From CAYHPR01 sp964358895 (GTDB lineage: Archaea > Micrarchaeota > Micrarchaeia > CABMEP01): DNA of 27,482 nucleotides. The number at the start of each line of letters is the position of its first letter. The first letter of the stretch is position 1. Below the pieces are notes generated by a model. The model had not been told where the DNA came from, ran no database searches, and saw nothing but the letters and a program-made list of their open reading frames with translations. The position numbers and the translations under genes are program-made. The stretch is taken from the NCBI GenBank assembly GCA_964358895.1, contig CAYHPR010000010.1:1-27482 (forward strand), given 5' to 3'. Below, one piece after another: positions 5,988 to 13,464 of the stretch.

Positions 5988-6293
5988 ATGATTAGTATGG
6001 AAGAAAGAGCATACGAGATAGATCCTAAGAAGAAGAAGGAACTGAATGATCTACTAGCAGCTGATCCGTACGCACCGATGTCGTTCGCAAGAGTAGCTCC
6101 GCAGATTAAGGAGATTGAAGACAAACTTTTCTTATACATAAAAGCAGACATTGAATTTTTCAAAGTGGCTGAAGAAAAACTTAAAACTGTCAACGGAAAC
6201 AGAGCGAAGAAAGAGGATGAAGAAAAAATAGTTAATAAAATACATGACGAAGAAGAGGCTGCCGCAGGCGGATTTGGCGGGATATTTGGCTAA
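5988..6293 (+). CDS. Small acidic protein with a ribosomal-stalk-like C-terminal tail
   Basis: 101 residues. Residues 1-72 are predicted helical and charged, with DPYAPMSFARVAPQIKEIED near 26-45. Residues 73-92 are a Lys/Glu hinge, and the protein ends EEEAAAGGFGGIFG. That tail resembles the archaeal aL12/P0 stalk C-terminus (acidic hinge then a GLGALFG-type end), which recruits translational GTPases. The N-terminal part does not look like aL12. A TATA-like AAATTTATT lies at 5949-5957. ATG 5988 and ATG 5997 are both possible starts; neither has a clear Shine-Dalgarno site. Function unknown; a link to the translation machinery is inference from the tail only. Confidence 0.65.
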   Translation: MISMEERAYEIDPKKKKELNDLLAADPYAPMSFARVAPQIKEIEDKLFLYIKADIEFFKVAEEKLKTVNGNRAKKEDEEKIVNKIHDEEEAAAGGFGGIFG

Positions 6294-6339
6294 AAATGGG
6301 AATCCGATACGCTTTTTATAATTACAGACAATATAATAC

Positions 6340-6402
6340 TGATGATGAGCTATATGAGTTTTGAGCGCGGCTGCGCAATGAAATTGGTCTTGAGTTCTGA
6401 TT
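6340..6402 (+). ncRNA. Candidate C/D box sRNA
   Basis: Box C ATGATGA at 6342-6348 and box D CTGA at 6397-6400 are about 50 nt apart. Between them are a degenerate D' (TTGA, 6361-6364), a GCGC..GCGC spacer and a degenerate C' (AATGAAA, about 6377-6383), leaving guides of about 12-13 nt. A TATA-like TTTTTATAA at 6312-6320 is the right distance upstream for a start near 6340. The terminal stem is weak and C'/D' are imperfect, so it may simply be leader of the gene at 6424. Confidence 0.3.
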
Positions 6403-6423
6403 AAAAATTTACAGAGGGTAAGA

Positions 6424-6990
6424 ATGGTTTCCATAAAAGAACAACTTGAAAGAGTAATAAAACAGGAAACGAAAATTGAAGAAAATGCAAAAGTCTCTTT
6501 TTTTGAAATGCTAACTCCTGCATTTGCAGGTGGAGTTGTAATCTCAATAGTATTAGGCATTCCTGGCATCAATCTGCTGTTATTTCTTATCCCTGTTGGA
6601 GGGTATCTCGCAGTTGCATTGGTCAGACAATATTATGAAAAAGTAATAACTGAACAAGAAGCTGCAAAGGTTGGTGCATTTGCTGGGATCATTGGAGGAA
6701 TATTTGGCATATTGATAACGATGATAATAGCAATATTCTATGCAAACGACGCACTGATGTTTTTCAGAACAATTCTTGATCCATCTGCTGCAGATTTAGT
6801 ACTGCTGCTAAGCGGTCTCGATCCATATTTGTCACTAAGCACGCTTAGATTGAGATTGATTGCAAACATATTACTTGGAACTGTGTTCGGAGCGATAGGT
6901 GGTGTGTTATACACCAGGAGAATGCAATCGCAGAAAGAAACGCAAACCGCTCAGGAACGTGCCGAAGCCTTAAATGCTGACGCTAAATAG
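6424..6990 (+). CDS. Hypothetical membrane protein, about 4 TM, glycine-rich helices
   Basis: 188 residues. An N-terminal amphipathic helix (1-25) precedes hydrophobic spans near 31-50, 51-67, 82-106 and 143-164. Two spans contain small-residue packing motifs (GAFAGIIGGIFG and GTVFGAIGGVLY). The C-terminal 25 residues are polar and charged (QSQKETQTAQERAEALNADAK). GAGGGTAAG sits just before the ATG at 6424. No family recognised; glycine-zipper membrane proteins of this kind are common and uncharacterised in archaea. It stands alone between the 101-residue protein and the LSm gene. Confidence 0.6.
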   Translation: MVSIKEQLERVIKQETKIEENAKVSFFEMLTPAFAGGVVISIVLGIPGINLLLFLIPVGGYLAVALVRQYYEKVITEQEAAKVGAFAGIIGGIFGILITMIIAIFYANDALMFFRTILDPSAADLVLLLSGLDPYLSLSTLRLRLIANILLGTVFGAIGGVLYTRRMQSQKETQTAQERAEALNADAK

Positions 6991-7084
6991 GCTGAAACTA
7001 TTGAAATCGGGATAGGAACAGTTTTAATACGTGAGGGTAAAATACTCAGGTAAGTAAAGTAGTTATAAATAAGGACGTGTGGAA

Positions 7085-7315
7085 ATGGCTGAAAATAGAC
7101 CTTTTGATATTCTAAACAGCTCATTAAATCGAGCAGTGCTCATAAAGCTTAAAGGCGGAACGGAATTACGCGGCATTATGTCGGCATATGATGTGCATAT
7201 GAATCTTGTTTTGCAAGACGCCGAACAGCTAGAAAATGGAGAAGTAAAAAGAAAATTAGGTACGATGCTTGTTAGAGGTGATTCCGTCATTTATCTATCA
7301 CCTGCTGAGCTCTAA
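7085..7315 (+). CDS. Sm-like archaeal protein (LSm)
   Basis: 76 residues forming an Sm fold that assembles into a heptameric RNA-binding ring (RNA metabolism, U-rich RNA binding). Sm1 is the RAVLIKLKGGTELRGIMSAYDVHMN segment with the hallmark G, D and N residues. Sm2 is GTMLVRGDSVIYLSP, containing the RGD(S/N)V core. The start is the ATG at 7085 rather than the in-frame GTG at 7079: AAGGA lies 9-12 nt upstream and homologues start close to this point. It is followed after 16 nt by the cyclase gene, so the two are probably cotranscribed. Confidence 0.92.
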   Translation: MAENRPFDILNSSLNRAVLIKLKGGTELRGIMSAYDVHMNLVLQDAEQLENGEVKRKLGTMLVRGDSVIYLSPAEL

Positions 7316-7331
7316 AATCAGTGGTGAATAG

Positions 7332-8258
7332 ATGGCTGTAGGGATAAACTTCGATCTCACAGTATTCGTTCTGCTAATTACAACTTACGGGATCATCAGA
7401 TCGACACTTTTTTTCAGAAAGACTGGTGATTGGAAATACATATTGTTTCTCGCATTTCTTATTGTAAGCATCACTAACAGCTGGATTGAAACATACGGTG
7501 GACGAGTAGGTGAGCTCTATAGAGCATATGCTGCAGCATTCAACTTAGTCCCGCTTGTGCTTTTCTTCTCATATCTTTACCTTGAAAACCAGCGAAAGAA
7601 GGAAAGAGAAGAGAAAGAAAAAGTTAGAGGTTTCTTCGGAAAATACGTATCGGAAAAAATTGTCAATGAGCTTATGACACAAAAGGCTGTGCAAGTAGGA
7701 GGACAACGTAAAGAAGTATCTGTCCTTTATACAGATGTCCGTGGTTTCACTGCTATGTCTGAAAATTTACCTGCAGAAGAAGTCGTTAGATTGCTTAACG
7801 AGCATTTCAATGTACTGACAAAGATTGCATTCAAGCACGGCGGGACTGTTGACAAATTTATCGGAGATGCAGTTATGGTCATATTTGGAGCGCCAGTCGC
7901 ACAAAAAGACCATGCTCTTCGTTCGGTTAGGTGCGGGATTGAAATGCAGAAGGGAATGACTGAATTGAATAAGAAACTTAAGAAAGAAGGAAGAGAGATT
8001 CATGTTGGCGTCAGCATCAATACAGGCGATGCAGTAATTGGAAATATCGGATCAGAACAATTTGTTGACTACACAGCTGTAGGGGATACAGTCAATACGG
8101 CTTCAAGAATGCAGTCGGCAGCAGGTGCTGGCGAAGTTGTTATCAGTGAAAGCACACTCAAACAGGTTAAGAGTGACGTTAAAGTGGTTAAAAAAGAGAA
8201 GATGATGGCCAAAGGTAAAGCTAAACCGATAACAGTGTACAAGATAAAAGTAGAGTAA
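7332..8258 (+). CDS. Membrane-anchored class III nucleotide (adenylate) cyclase
   Basis: 308 residues. Three hydrophobic spans (about 10-27, 36-52, 67-83) are followed by a charged helical linker (84-120, with FFGKYVSEKIVNELM, a typical pre-cyclase segment) and a cytoplasmic class III cyclase domain (about 125-295). Catalytic residues are complete: metal-binding Asp135 (LYTDVRGFT) and Asp179 (FIGDAVM), substrate-specifying Lys175 (TVDKFIGD) with Asp246/Thr248 (VDYTAVGD), and transition-state Asn255 and Arg259 (VNTASRM). The Lys/Asp pair suggests ATP rather than GTP, so the product is probably cAMP. It would work as a homodimer. GGTGAATAG precedes the ATG. No sensor other than the membrane region is visible, and no cAMP receptor gene is in the window. 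Confidence 0.9.
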   Translation: MAVGINFDLTVFVLLITTYGIIRSTLFFRKTGDWKYILFLAFLIVSITNSWIETYGGRVGELYRAYAAAFNLVPLVLFFSYLYLENQRKKEREEKEKVRGFFGKYVSEKIVNELMTQKAVQVGGQRKEVSVLYTDVRGFTAMSENLPAEEVVRLLNEHFNVLTKIAFKHGGTVDKFIGDAVMVIFGAPVAQKDHALRSVRCGIEMQKGMTELNKKLKKEGREIHVGVSINTGDAVIGNIGSEQFVDYTAVGDTVNTASRMQSAAGAGEVVISESTLKQVKSDVKVVKKEKMMAKGKAKPITVYKIKVE

Positions 8259-8285
8259 TGAAGATTGGAGATAAATGGTGGATAA

Positions 8286-8831
8286 ATGTCATTGATTGGT
8301 AACCTACTAAAGATGCTAAAAATCGTAATATTCAGCGAAGACGGTATTGCTGAGATTAAAAAAGCTAAATTAAATGTAATGCTTATCCTAGCTCTGGCTA
8401 TTTTGATCCAATCGATTCCATCAAAACCAAGTGATGCAGTGGAATTCATTTCTAATTTTGCCTTTAATTTTGTTGCAGTAATTATTTTACTAATTATTTT
8501 CTTCTCTATACTATTTGGAATTGCAAAACTACTTGGATCAAAAATTGAACTTCTGAAGTTCTTTAGCTGGTTAAGTGTTGTAAGTTTTATCATAAGTTTC
8601 TTATCGATCGTTATTGCAGCTACCCTCTTACAACTTGGAACGCTTATTGGATATCCTGAAGTCGCATTCCGTCTAGTACAGGGGTCTTTCATCTCTTACT
8701 ACCTGTTCGTAGTCTTTGGATGGTGTACGGAAAGATTTGCCGGATTTGATGACCTAAAAGGAGTAATCCTAGGACTGATTGCAGTATCCTTGATCTATAT
8801 ATTCAACCTAGTGCTGCTGTTACTTCCTTGA
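8286..8831 (+). CDS. Integral membrane protein, about 5 TM (possibly Yip1-like)
   Basis: 181 residues. A short amphipathic N-terminus is followed by hydrophobic spans near 31-44, 58-83, 89-115, 130-148 and 158-179. The layout (N-terminal helix, FF.WL in the central span, five tightly spaced TMs) resembles archaeal Yip1-domain proteins, but no diagnostic motif is certain. It starts 27 nt after the cyclase gene with GGTGGATAA before the ATG, so it is probably the last gene of the LSm-cyclase transcript. Its last 12 nt overlap the convergent surface-protein gene. Confidence 0.55.
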   Translation: MSLIGNLLKMLKIVIFSEDGIAEIKKAKLNVMLILALAILIQSIPSKPSDAVEFISNFAFNFVAVIILLIIFFSILFGIAKLLGSKIELLKFFSWLSVVSFIISFLSIVIAATLLQLGTLIGYPEVAFRLVQGSFISYYLFVVFGWCTERFAGFDDLKGVILGLIAVSLIYIFNLVLLLLP

Positions 8832-10220
8832 TCCTGTGGTTCTCTTCTTTCCAAAAAATAGGACGGCTATTGCAACGATGACAATTATCGCGACAGCACC
8901 GATAATGACAAAATTAACTGGCAGCTTCTGCTGCTCTCCTATGTTTGCAGTTGTTGATGCAGCTGTAGAACTAGTAGGAGTTAGCGGTTCAACAGTTACT
9001 AGCGCATAAAGTGATAACCCGTTCGGGCTGTCTCCTTCAAACACAACTAATCCATCCTCCTCTCCAACTGCTGTCGTGTTTAGAATCTCATAATTCTCTG
9101 AATCTTCACGAACAATTCTTGCTTTCGAAACTCCTCCTACGCTATTGACCCATTCTTTGTCAACTTTGATCTTAATCTTAGCGCGCTCTATATGATCAAT
9201 ATTTGTAAGATTTTCCTTCTCGACTTCAACTGCAACTACTCTATCCTTAATCTCAAGATTCACTTTCTTAGCTAATTCCTTAAACTTCGCGAGTTTTCTT
9301 TCAGGAACATCGGAACTTTTAATATCGACAGAAACTCCTTCAGGTAAATCCTTAAGATCTGCATCAATTGTCACCTTTGTTTCCTTCAGCCTTGTCTTTA
9401 ATTCTTGGCTAACTGCTGCCTTGAATTCGGCACGAACTTCGTCTGACTTCATGACCATCTTAGTTACTGACGCTTCACCAGATCCATCTTTTCCAACAAC
9501 TCCTTCAGTTTGCATTATAATTCTTGCAACTGATTTACCGACTTTTGATTTAAGTGGAAGTTCAACTGTATCGCCTTCGATTTTAATACCATTAACTCTG
9601 TCTTCCATTTTACTTAACTTTTCACCGTCATTAAGATCGACCGGAATCTTTACAACTCTCTTTCCATCAATAGTTGAAATATTCATTTTACCTGCTCTTA
9701 CAGTTATATTTTTACGCAGAGCAGTTTCAGCAACTGCTTCTTTTGAAATCCCGATTATGTCTGCGATTTTTTCAATTCTTTTAATAGAAACCGCGGTTAC
9801 GTTAGTTGTAGAAATTTTTGCAGCTTCTATCCTAAGCTGCGACAGTAATGTATTAACATCACATTTGTCTTCGCATGTTGAAGTGCTGCCTGTTGTTATG
9901 CAAGGATTGAAACAATCTCTAACTGTATCCCGCTTGCGTTCAGCTAATGCACATCCAAAAGAACAGATTTCTTTGGAAAAACCTTTCTCGACACAAGTGC
10001 TTGAACAGGCACTCTGAAATACTTCTCCAGAGTCTGAACAAACTGCTTTACACTTCTCTTCTCCGTATGAAGAAATGCATTTGTCGGAACAATAAGAACC
10101 GAAATCTGTTGCTGAATTTGTTGTTGAACTAATTGTTCTAGTAGTCGTAGTTGTTACATCCTCCACTGCAAATCCAATTGCTAACAAAAAAAGTAGTATA
10201 ATGAATAAGTGAAGTTTCAT
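8820..10220 (-). CDS. Secreted, C-terminally anchored surface protein with twin CX3C repeats and a PGF-pre-PGF-like domain
   Basis: 466 residues from the ATG at 10220 (MKLHLFIILLFLLAIGFAV is a good signal peptide). An upstream in-frame TTG at 10238 would add six polar residues, and GAGGGAT lies between the two. After a Thr-rich stretch (about 22-38) come 12 cysteines as six CX3C motifs between residues 44 and 120, arranged as three twin pairs with 8, 9 and 8 residues between partners. A long alpha/beta ectodomain follows. Residues about 339-410 (HIERAKIKIKVDKEWV ... LSLYALV) match the PGF-pre-PGF layout of archaeal cell-surface proteins. Then come a Ser/Thr linker, a TM helix (about 435-457) and a basic tail (GKKRTTGSRK). 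Topology: outside the cell, anchored by the C-terminal helix. Ligand or role unknown. Confidence 0.75.
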   Translation of the reverse strand: MKLHLFIILLFLLAIGFAVEDVTTTTTRTISSTTNSATDFGSYCSDKCISSYGEEKCKAVCSDSGEVFQSACSSTCVEKGFSKEICSFGCALAERKRDTVRDCFNPCITTGSTSTCEDKCDVNTLLSQLRIEAAKISTTNVTAVSIKRIEKIADIIGISKEAVAETALRKNITVRAGKMNISTIDGKRVVKIPVDLNDGEKLSKMEDRVNGIKIEGDTVELPLKSKVGKSVARIIMQTEGVVGKDGSGEASVTKMVMKSDEVRAEFKAAVSQELKTRLKETKVTIDADLKDLPEGVSVDIKSSDVPERKLAKFKELAKKVNLEIKDRVVAVEVEKENLTNIDHIERAKIKIKVDKEWVNSVGGVSKARIVREDSENYEILNTTAVGEEDGLVVFEGDSPNGLSLYALVTVEPLTPTSSTAASTTANIGEQQKLPVNFVIIGAVAIIVIVAIAVLFFGKKRTTGSRK

Positions 10221-10273
10221 ATATCGATTATCCCTCAATTCTTTATAAACTTTACCAGAGGTTTAATAACAAA

Positions 10274-10345
10274 GGGCTCGTGGTGAAACGGTATCACGCC
10301 TGCATGGCATGTAGGAGACTTCGGGTTCGATCCCCGACGAGTCCA
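10274..10345 (+). tRNA. tRNA-Ala(GGC), intronless
   Basis: 72 nt. Acceptor GGGCTCG pairs with CGAGTCC and includes the G3-U70 wobble that is the alanine identity element; discriminator A73, no encoded CCA. Anticodon stem CCTGC/GTAGG, loop ATGGCAT giving GGC. T-arm CGGG-TTCGATC-CCCG. The next gene starts 12 nt downstream. Confidence 0.93.
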
Positions 10346-10357
10346 TAAGGTGATAAA

Positions 10358-10816
10358 ATGGCTAATGGAATTTTCAAAAAAGAAATTGCTATTAAGATTA
10401 CGGATACAGAAATTGCACAAAAACAAATCGAACAAATCTACCAAGGTAAGAAATCTAAATTTACGGAGGAATTACAATCAATAGAAAAAAGATTACCTAA
10501 GTTAAAAGAAATAAAGAGTAAGCTTGAGCAAATGTATAAAATGGACGAAGAAGGTAAATCGACTGTAGATATTTTAAATTACCAGAAAAAACATGCGAAT
10601 GAACTAGGAGACTTAAAAGTTTCGGAAGAACGAAGAGAAGAGTTGATCAAACGAATTTTAACGCCTACATATCTAGAAACTATTAAATTAAAGCACATAA
10701 AGGACCTTAAAGAGCTTATGAATAGTTCGGAATATAAAAAATTGGATGACAAAGGAAAACAATACCGGATTAATAAGTATATCAAAGAATTAGAACACGA
10801 TGATATGTGGAAGTAA
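10358..10816 (+). CDS. Hypothetical charged helical protein
   Basis: 152 residues, lysine/glutamate-rich, almost entirely predicted helical. A coiled-coil-like stretch spans about 15-65 (repeated EQI/LQSIEKRL/LKEIKSKLEQ heptad-like spacing), with a second helical block near 85-150. No cysteine, membrane segment or signal peptide. GGTGATAAA immediately before the ATG is a strong archaeal Shine-Dalgarno site. It sits between tRNA-Ala and tRNA-Val on the same strand, so it may be cotranscribed with them. Not recognised. Confidence 0.65.
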   Translation: MANGIFKKEIAIKITDTEIAQKQIEQIYQGKKSKFTEELQSIEKRLPKLKEIKSKLEQMYKMDEEGKSTVDILNYQKKHANELGDLKVSEERREELIKRILTPTYLETIKLKHIKDLKELMNSSEYKKLDDKGKQYRINKYIKELEHDDMWK

Positions 10817-10821
10817 TCAAT

Positions 10822-10936
10822 GGGCTCGTAGTCGAATGGTCAAGACGCCACACTGACAACCCTTTCCGCTTCGCAAAAGCGTTGACGTAAAGAGTCGGAG
10901 CTGTGGAGATTCGGAGTTCGATCCTCCGCGGGCCCA
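10822..10936 (+). tRNA. tRNA-Val(GAC) with one intron
   Basis: Acceptor GGGCTCG (10822-10828) pairs with CGGGCCC (10929-10935, one G-U pair), with A73 at 10936. D-arm GTC/GAC, anticodon stem CCACA (10848-10852) / TGTGG (10902-10906), loop CTGACA...C giving anticodon GAC. T-stem CGGAG/CTCCG with loop TTCGATC. The intron of about 42 nt (10859-10900) sits at 37/38. TGAC of the loop pairs with GTCG near the intron end (one G-U), making the BHB central helix, and CTTT/AAAG plus CGCTT/AAGCG close the intron. This intron is unrelated to those in tRNA-Ser and tRNA-Thr. Confidence 0.88.
10859..10900 (+). other. tRNA-Val intron (about 42 nt, position 37/38)
   Basis: Canonical-position archaeal intron between A37 and C38. 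Boundary uncertain by 1 nt. Central helix TGAC/GTCG; inner stem CTTT/AAAG. Confidence 0.75.
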
Positions 10937-10970
10937 TTACAGGACCTACGGTTCTGTACCTTACTACGGC

Positions 10971-10979
10971 TTTTTATAC
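10971..10979 (+). promoter_or_regulatory. TATA box of purU
   Basis: TTTTTATAC centred about 25 nt before the ATG at 11000, which predicts a leaderless message and supports that start over the in-frame TTG at 10985. Confidence 0.5.
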
Positions 10980-10999
10980 CTCTTTTGTTGCAAGTATTT

Positions 11000-11911
11000 A
11001 TGTTCAAATCCTTTTCAAAAAATCTAAAAAATACCGTTGTGCTAAATGCAGTCGGAATCGATAGACCAGGAATTGAAGAAGCGATAGATAAATGGATCTT
11101 AAAGCACAAAGGAAATCTCATAGATGGGGAGTACCATCAAAAAAAGTTATACAAAGAAGGGCCTAAATATTTTGTAACACATAAAGTAGCTGAGATAGAA
11201 GGATATGATGAAGACTACATCAAAAGAGAGCTTACAAAGATCTGTAATAAACTGCAGATGAAAAGTAAAATTTTATTTGAAGATGAAAGAAAAACAAAAA
11301 AAGTTATTCTGCTAACCACTAAAGAAAAACATTGTGTTGAAGCACTCTTAAAACATCAATCTGACTTATCAATAGAAATCATAGGTATCATAGGAACAGA
11401 AGAAACGATGAAACCATTAGCTACAGAATATTCCGTGAACTTTCATTTAGTCAACATTCCTGACCGCCTTAAGCACGATCAACTGATTTTAGATATAACC
11501 ATGAAAACGAATCCGGATTTTCTCATTCTCCCAAGATACATAAGAAAAATAACAGATCCAGAATTTCTTTGGTTATACAAAAATCTAATAATAAATATTC
11601 ATCCCTCAATTCTTCCTTCATTTCCATGGGGCGACGCTTATACTCAAGCTGACGAAGAAAAAGTGCATGTACACGGTGCAACTGCACATTTTATAGACAA
11701 AAAAATGGACAAAGGCCCGATAATCTGCCAGGAACCATACAAACGAATGCCAAATGAAACCTTTGAATCTTTTAGATCCCTTGGAAGAAAATTAGAAGTA
11801 AAAACATTATTAACTGCAGTTTATTTGTTTGCCAATAATGCGATATGCGTTAGGGATAATGAAATAGAATATAAAAAGCCAGATATGTTTCCAATTATAG
11901 GATTAGAATGA
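11000..11911 (+). CDS. purU: Formyltetrahydrofolate deformylase (PurU family)
   Basis: Hydrolyses 10-formyl-THF to formate and THF, balancing one-carbon folates and, in some organisms, supplying formate for purine synthesis. 303 residues from ATG 11000. An N-terminal ACT domain (about 12-90, with VVLNAVGIDRPGIEEAI) is followed by a formyltransferase-fold domain starting at KKVILLTTKEKHCVEALL. The active-site triad is Asn199 and His201 in IINIHPS and Asp237 in KMDKGPI; HGATAHFID is also typical. The ACT plus formyl_trans_N order and the C-terminal FRSLGRKLEVKTL segment distinguish it from methionyl-tRNA and GAR formyltransferases. The C-terminus runs about 15 residues beyond bacterial PurU. 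The stop codon overlaps the NUDIX start (ATGA). Confidence 0.85.
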   Translation: MFKSFSKNLKNTVVLNAVGIDRPGIEEAIDKWILKHKGNLIDGEYHQKKLYKEGPKYFVTHKVAEIEGYDEDYIKRELTKICNKLQMKSKILFEDERKTKKVILLTTKEKHCVEALLKHQSDLSIEIIGIIGTEETMKPLATEYSVNFHLVNIPDRLKHDQLILDITMKTNPDFLILPRYIRKITDPEFLWLYKNLIINIHPSILPSFPWGDAYTQADEEKVHVHGATAHFIDKKMDKGPIICQEPYKRMPNETFESFRSLGRKLEVKTLLTAVYLFANNAICVRDNEIEYKKPDMFPIIGLE

Positions 11912-12327
11912 AAATTGTTCACGTAATATGTGCGATTATTCGAAACGAAAACGGAGAGATACTTTTACTTAGAAGGAAGAAAACCAGCAGATATTATCCA
12001 GCCTCTTGGGGTTTTTTGACAGGAACAATTGAACAAGGTGAAAAACCGGAACAGTGTGCAGTTAGAGAAGCAGAAGAAGAGATCAGCTGCCGTATAGAAA
12101 TAAAAAAAACGGGTTATGGATTTTCATATGCTGCAGAGATGCAAGGAGAAAGATATTGCTTTACTATCTATCCGATGCTGTGCAAACTGAAAAATAGTAG
12201 ACCTAAAATTAAGCTGAATAATGAGAACGTAGGATATAAATGGTTGAAACCTGAAAAAATAATCAAACTTAGAAACGTTCTCCCTCTTCTCAAAACGGAT
12301 TTACAAAATGTTGGTCTCTTAAAGTGA
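11908..12327 (+). CDS. NUDIX hydrolase
   Basis: 139 residues; hydrolyses a nucleoside diphosphate linked to another moiety, cytosolic and Mg-dependent. The Nudix box starts at Gly39 (GTIEQGEKPEQCAVREAEEE, 39-58) with the required REAEEE core; the usual Gly after the glutamates is Ser60. SWGFLTG precedes it as in MutT-like enzymes. The ATG overlaps the purU stop by 4 nt, so translation is coupled. Substrate cannot be predicted from the fold; pairing with purU hints at folate or nucleotide housekeeping, by inference only. Confidence 0.88.
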   Translation: MKIVHVICAIIRNENGEILLLRRKKTSRYYPASWGFLTGTIEQGEKPEQCAVREAEEEISCRIEIKKTGYGFSYAAEMQGERYCFTIYPMLCKLKNSRPKIKLNNENVGYKWLKPEKIIKLRNVLPLLKTDLQNVGLLK

Positions 12328-12329
12328 TT

Positions 12330-12340
12330 ATTTTTAAATT
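12330..12340 (+). promoter_or_regulatory. TATA box of the MscS-family gene
   Basis: ATTTTTAAATT centred about 26 nt before the ATG at 12361, predicting a leaderless message. Confidence 0.45.
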
Positions 12341-12360
12341 AGTTTCATCAAAAGCACCGT

Positions 12361-13364
12361 ATGGTCGTTTTTAATGGAATTGAGATAAGGGAGCTAGACA
12401 TTATAGTCTCAGCTGGACTTGTCCTTTTAGCCCTCCTAGTTACTAGATTCATATCGTTACTGATTGAACGTTATGGTGGAGAACAGAAGAAAAGGATTAT
12501 GCAAGCATTAGGGCTGCCAATTCTTATTGTTCTTCTGATTGTTGCAGTCTATCTGGCAGTGAACAGATTTGCAGGAATTGTAACTTATGTAGGAATAGTC
12601 AACAAGCTATTTGTCGCAGTCTTATCAATTGGAGCTGCATTTTTCCTATTGCGAATAATTGATTCTTTCACAGAGATGTATTGGAAAAAGGCACAGGAAA
12701 AACAAATTGAAGGACTTGAAGGTTTCCTACCTATAGCGAATAGACTAGCCAAACTATTTGTGATTCTTATCGCCGCAATAATTGCATTAGCTGCATTTGG
12801 TGTCGAAATCAGTCCTCTTCTTGCTTCACTAGGTATCCTCGGTTTAGCGGTTGCATTGGCATTCCAAGAAACGCTTGGAAACTTCTTTTCAGGAGTCTAT
12901 CTAATAATCGACAAACCTGTACGCCTAAAGGATTACATCCGAACAGAACATGGAGAAGAGGGATATGTAGAATCGATAGGCTGGAGATCAACCAAGATTA
13001 GGACGAGGGACGGAAATGTTGTAATCATACCGAACAATAGACTGGCACAGGCAGTTGTTACAAATTATTATGCACTTGGAAAAAAGATGGAGCTTACCAT
13101 ACCTGTATCAGTTGCGTATGACAGCGACCTTGAGAAAGTTGAAGAGGTCACTATTGATGTCGCTAGAAAAATCCAGTCTAAGGCGAAAGGTGCGGTAAAT
13201 GGTTTTAGACCAAAAGTCCGTTATGATAGATTTGGAGAATCAGGTATCGAATTCAAAGTCATACTTCAAGTTGAAGAATTCACCGATAAATTCGAAGTTA
13301 CCCATGAATTCATAAAAACTCTGAAAAAAAGATATGTAAGAGAAAAGATAACGATCCCATATCC
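12361..13364 (+). CDS. MscS-family small-conductance mechanosensitive channel, 3' end in assembly gap
   Basis: About 335 residues visible. TM spans lie near 13-35, 50-70, 78-100 and 130-150. The pore-lining helix and MscS signature follow: SPLLASLGILGLAVALAFQ (151-169) then TLGNFFSGVYLIIDKP. The cytosolic beta domain has VESIGWRSTKIRTRDGNVVIIPN (203-225). The visible end, EKITIPYP, matches the normal MscS C-terminal IPFP-type motif, so only a few residues are likely missing in the 100-N gap. Function: membrane-tension-gated release of solutes during osmotic downshock. Confidence 0.9.
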
Positions 13365-13464
13365 NNNNNNNNNNNNNNNNNNNNNNNNNNNNNNNNNNNN
13401 NNNNNNNNNNNNNNNNNNNNNNNNNNNNNNNNNNNNNNNNNNNNNNNNNNNNNNNNNNNNNNNN
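13365..13464. other. Assembly gap (100 N)
   Basis: A run of exactly 100 N, the conventional length for a gap of unknown size. The MscS gene (plus) and the hypothetical gene ending here (minus) both enter it from opposite sides. Confidence 1.

Noticed and set aside
6132..6572. 146-codon minus-strand open frame
   Set aside because: Runs antisense to two plausible plus-strand genes and the candidate sRNA; no start signals.
8069..8692. 207-codon minus-strand open frame
   Set aside because: Shadow of the cyclase C-terminus and the 5-TM gene; no ribosome-binding site and low-complexity Ile/Ser-rich translation.
9421..10017. 198-codon plus-strand open frame
   Set aside because: Antisense to the surface protein with signal peptide, cysteine pattern and TM anchor; no promoter or RBS of its own.
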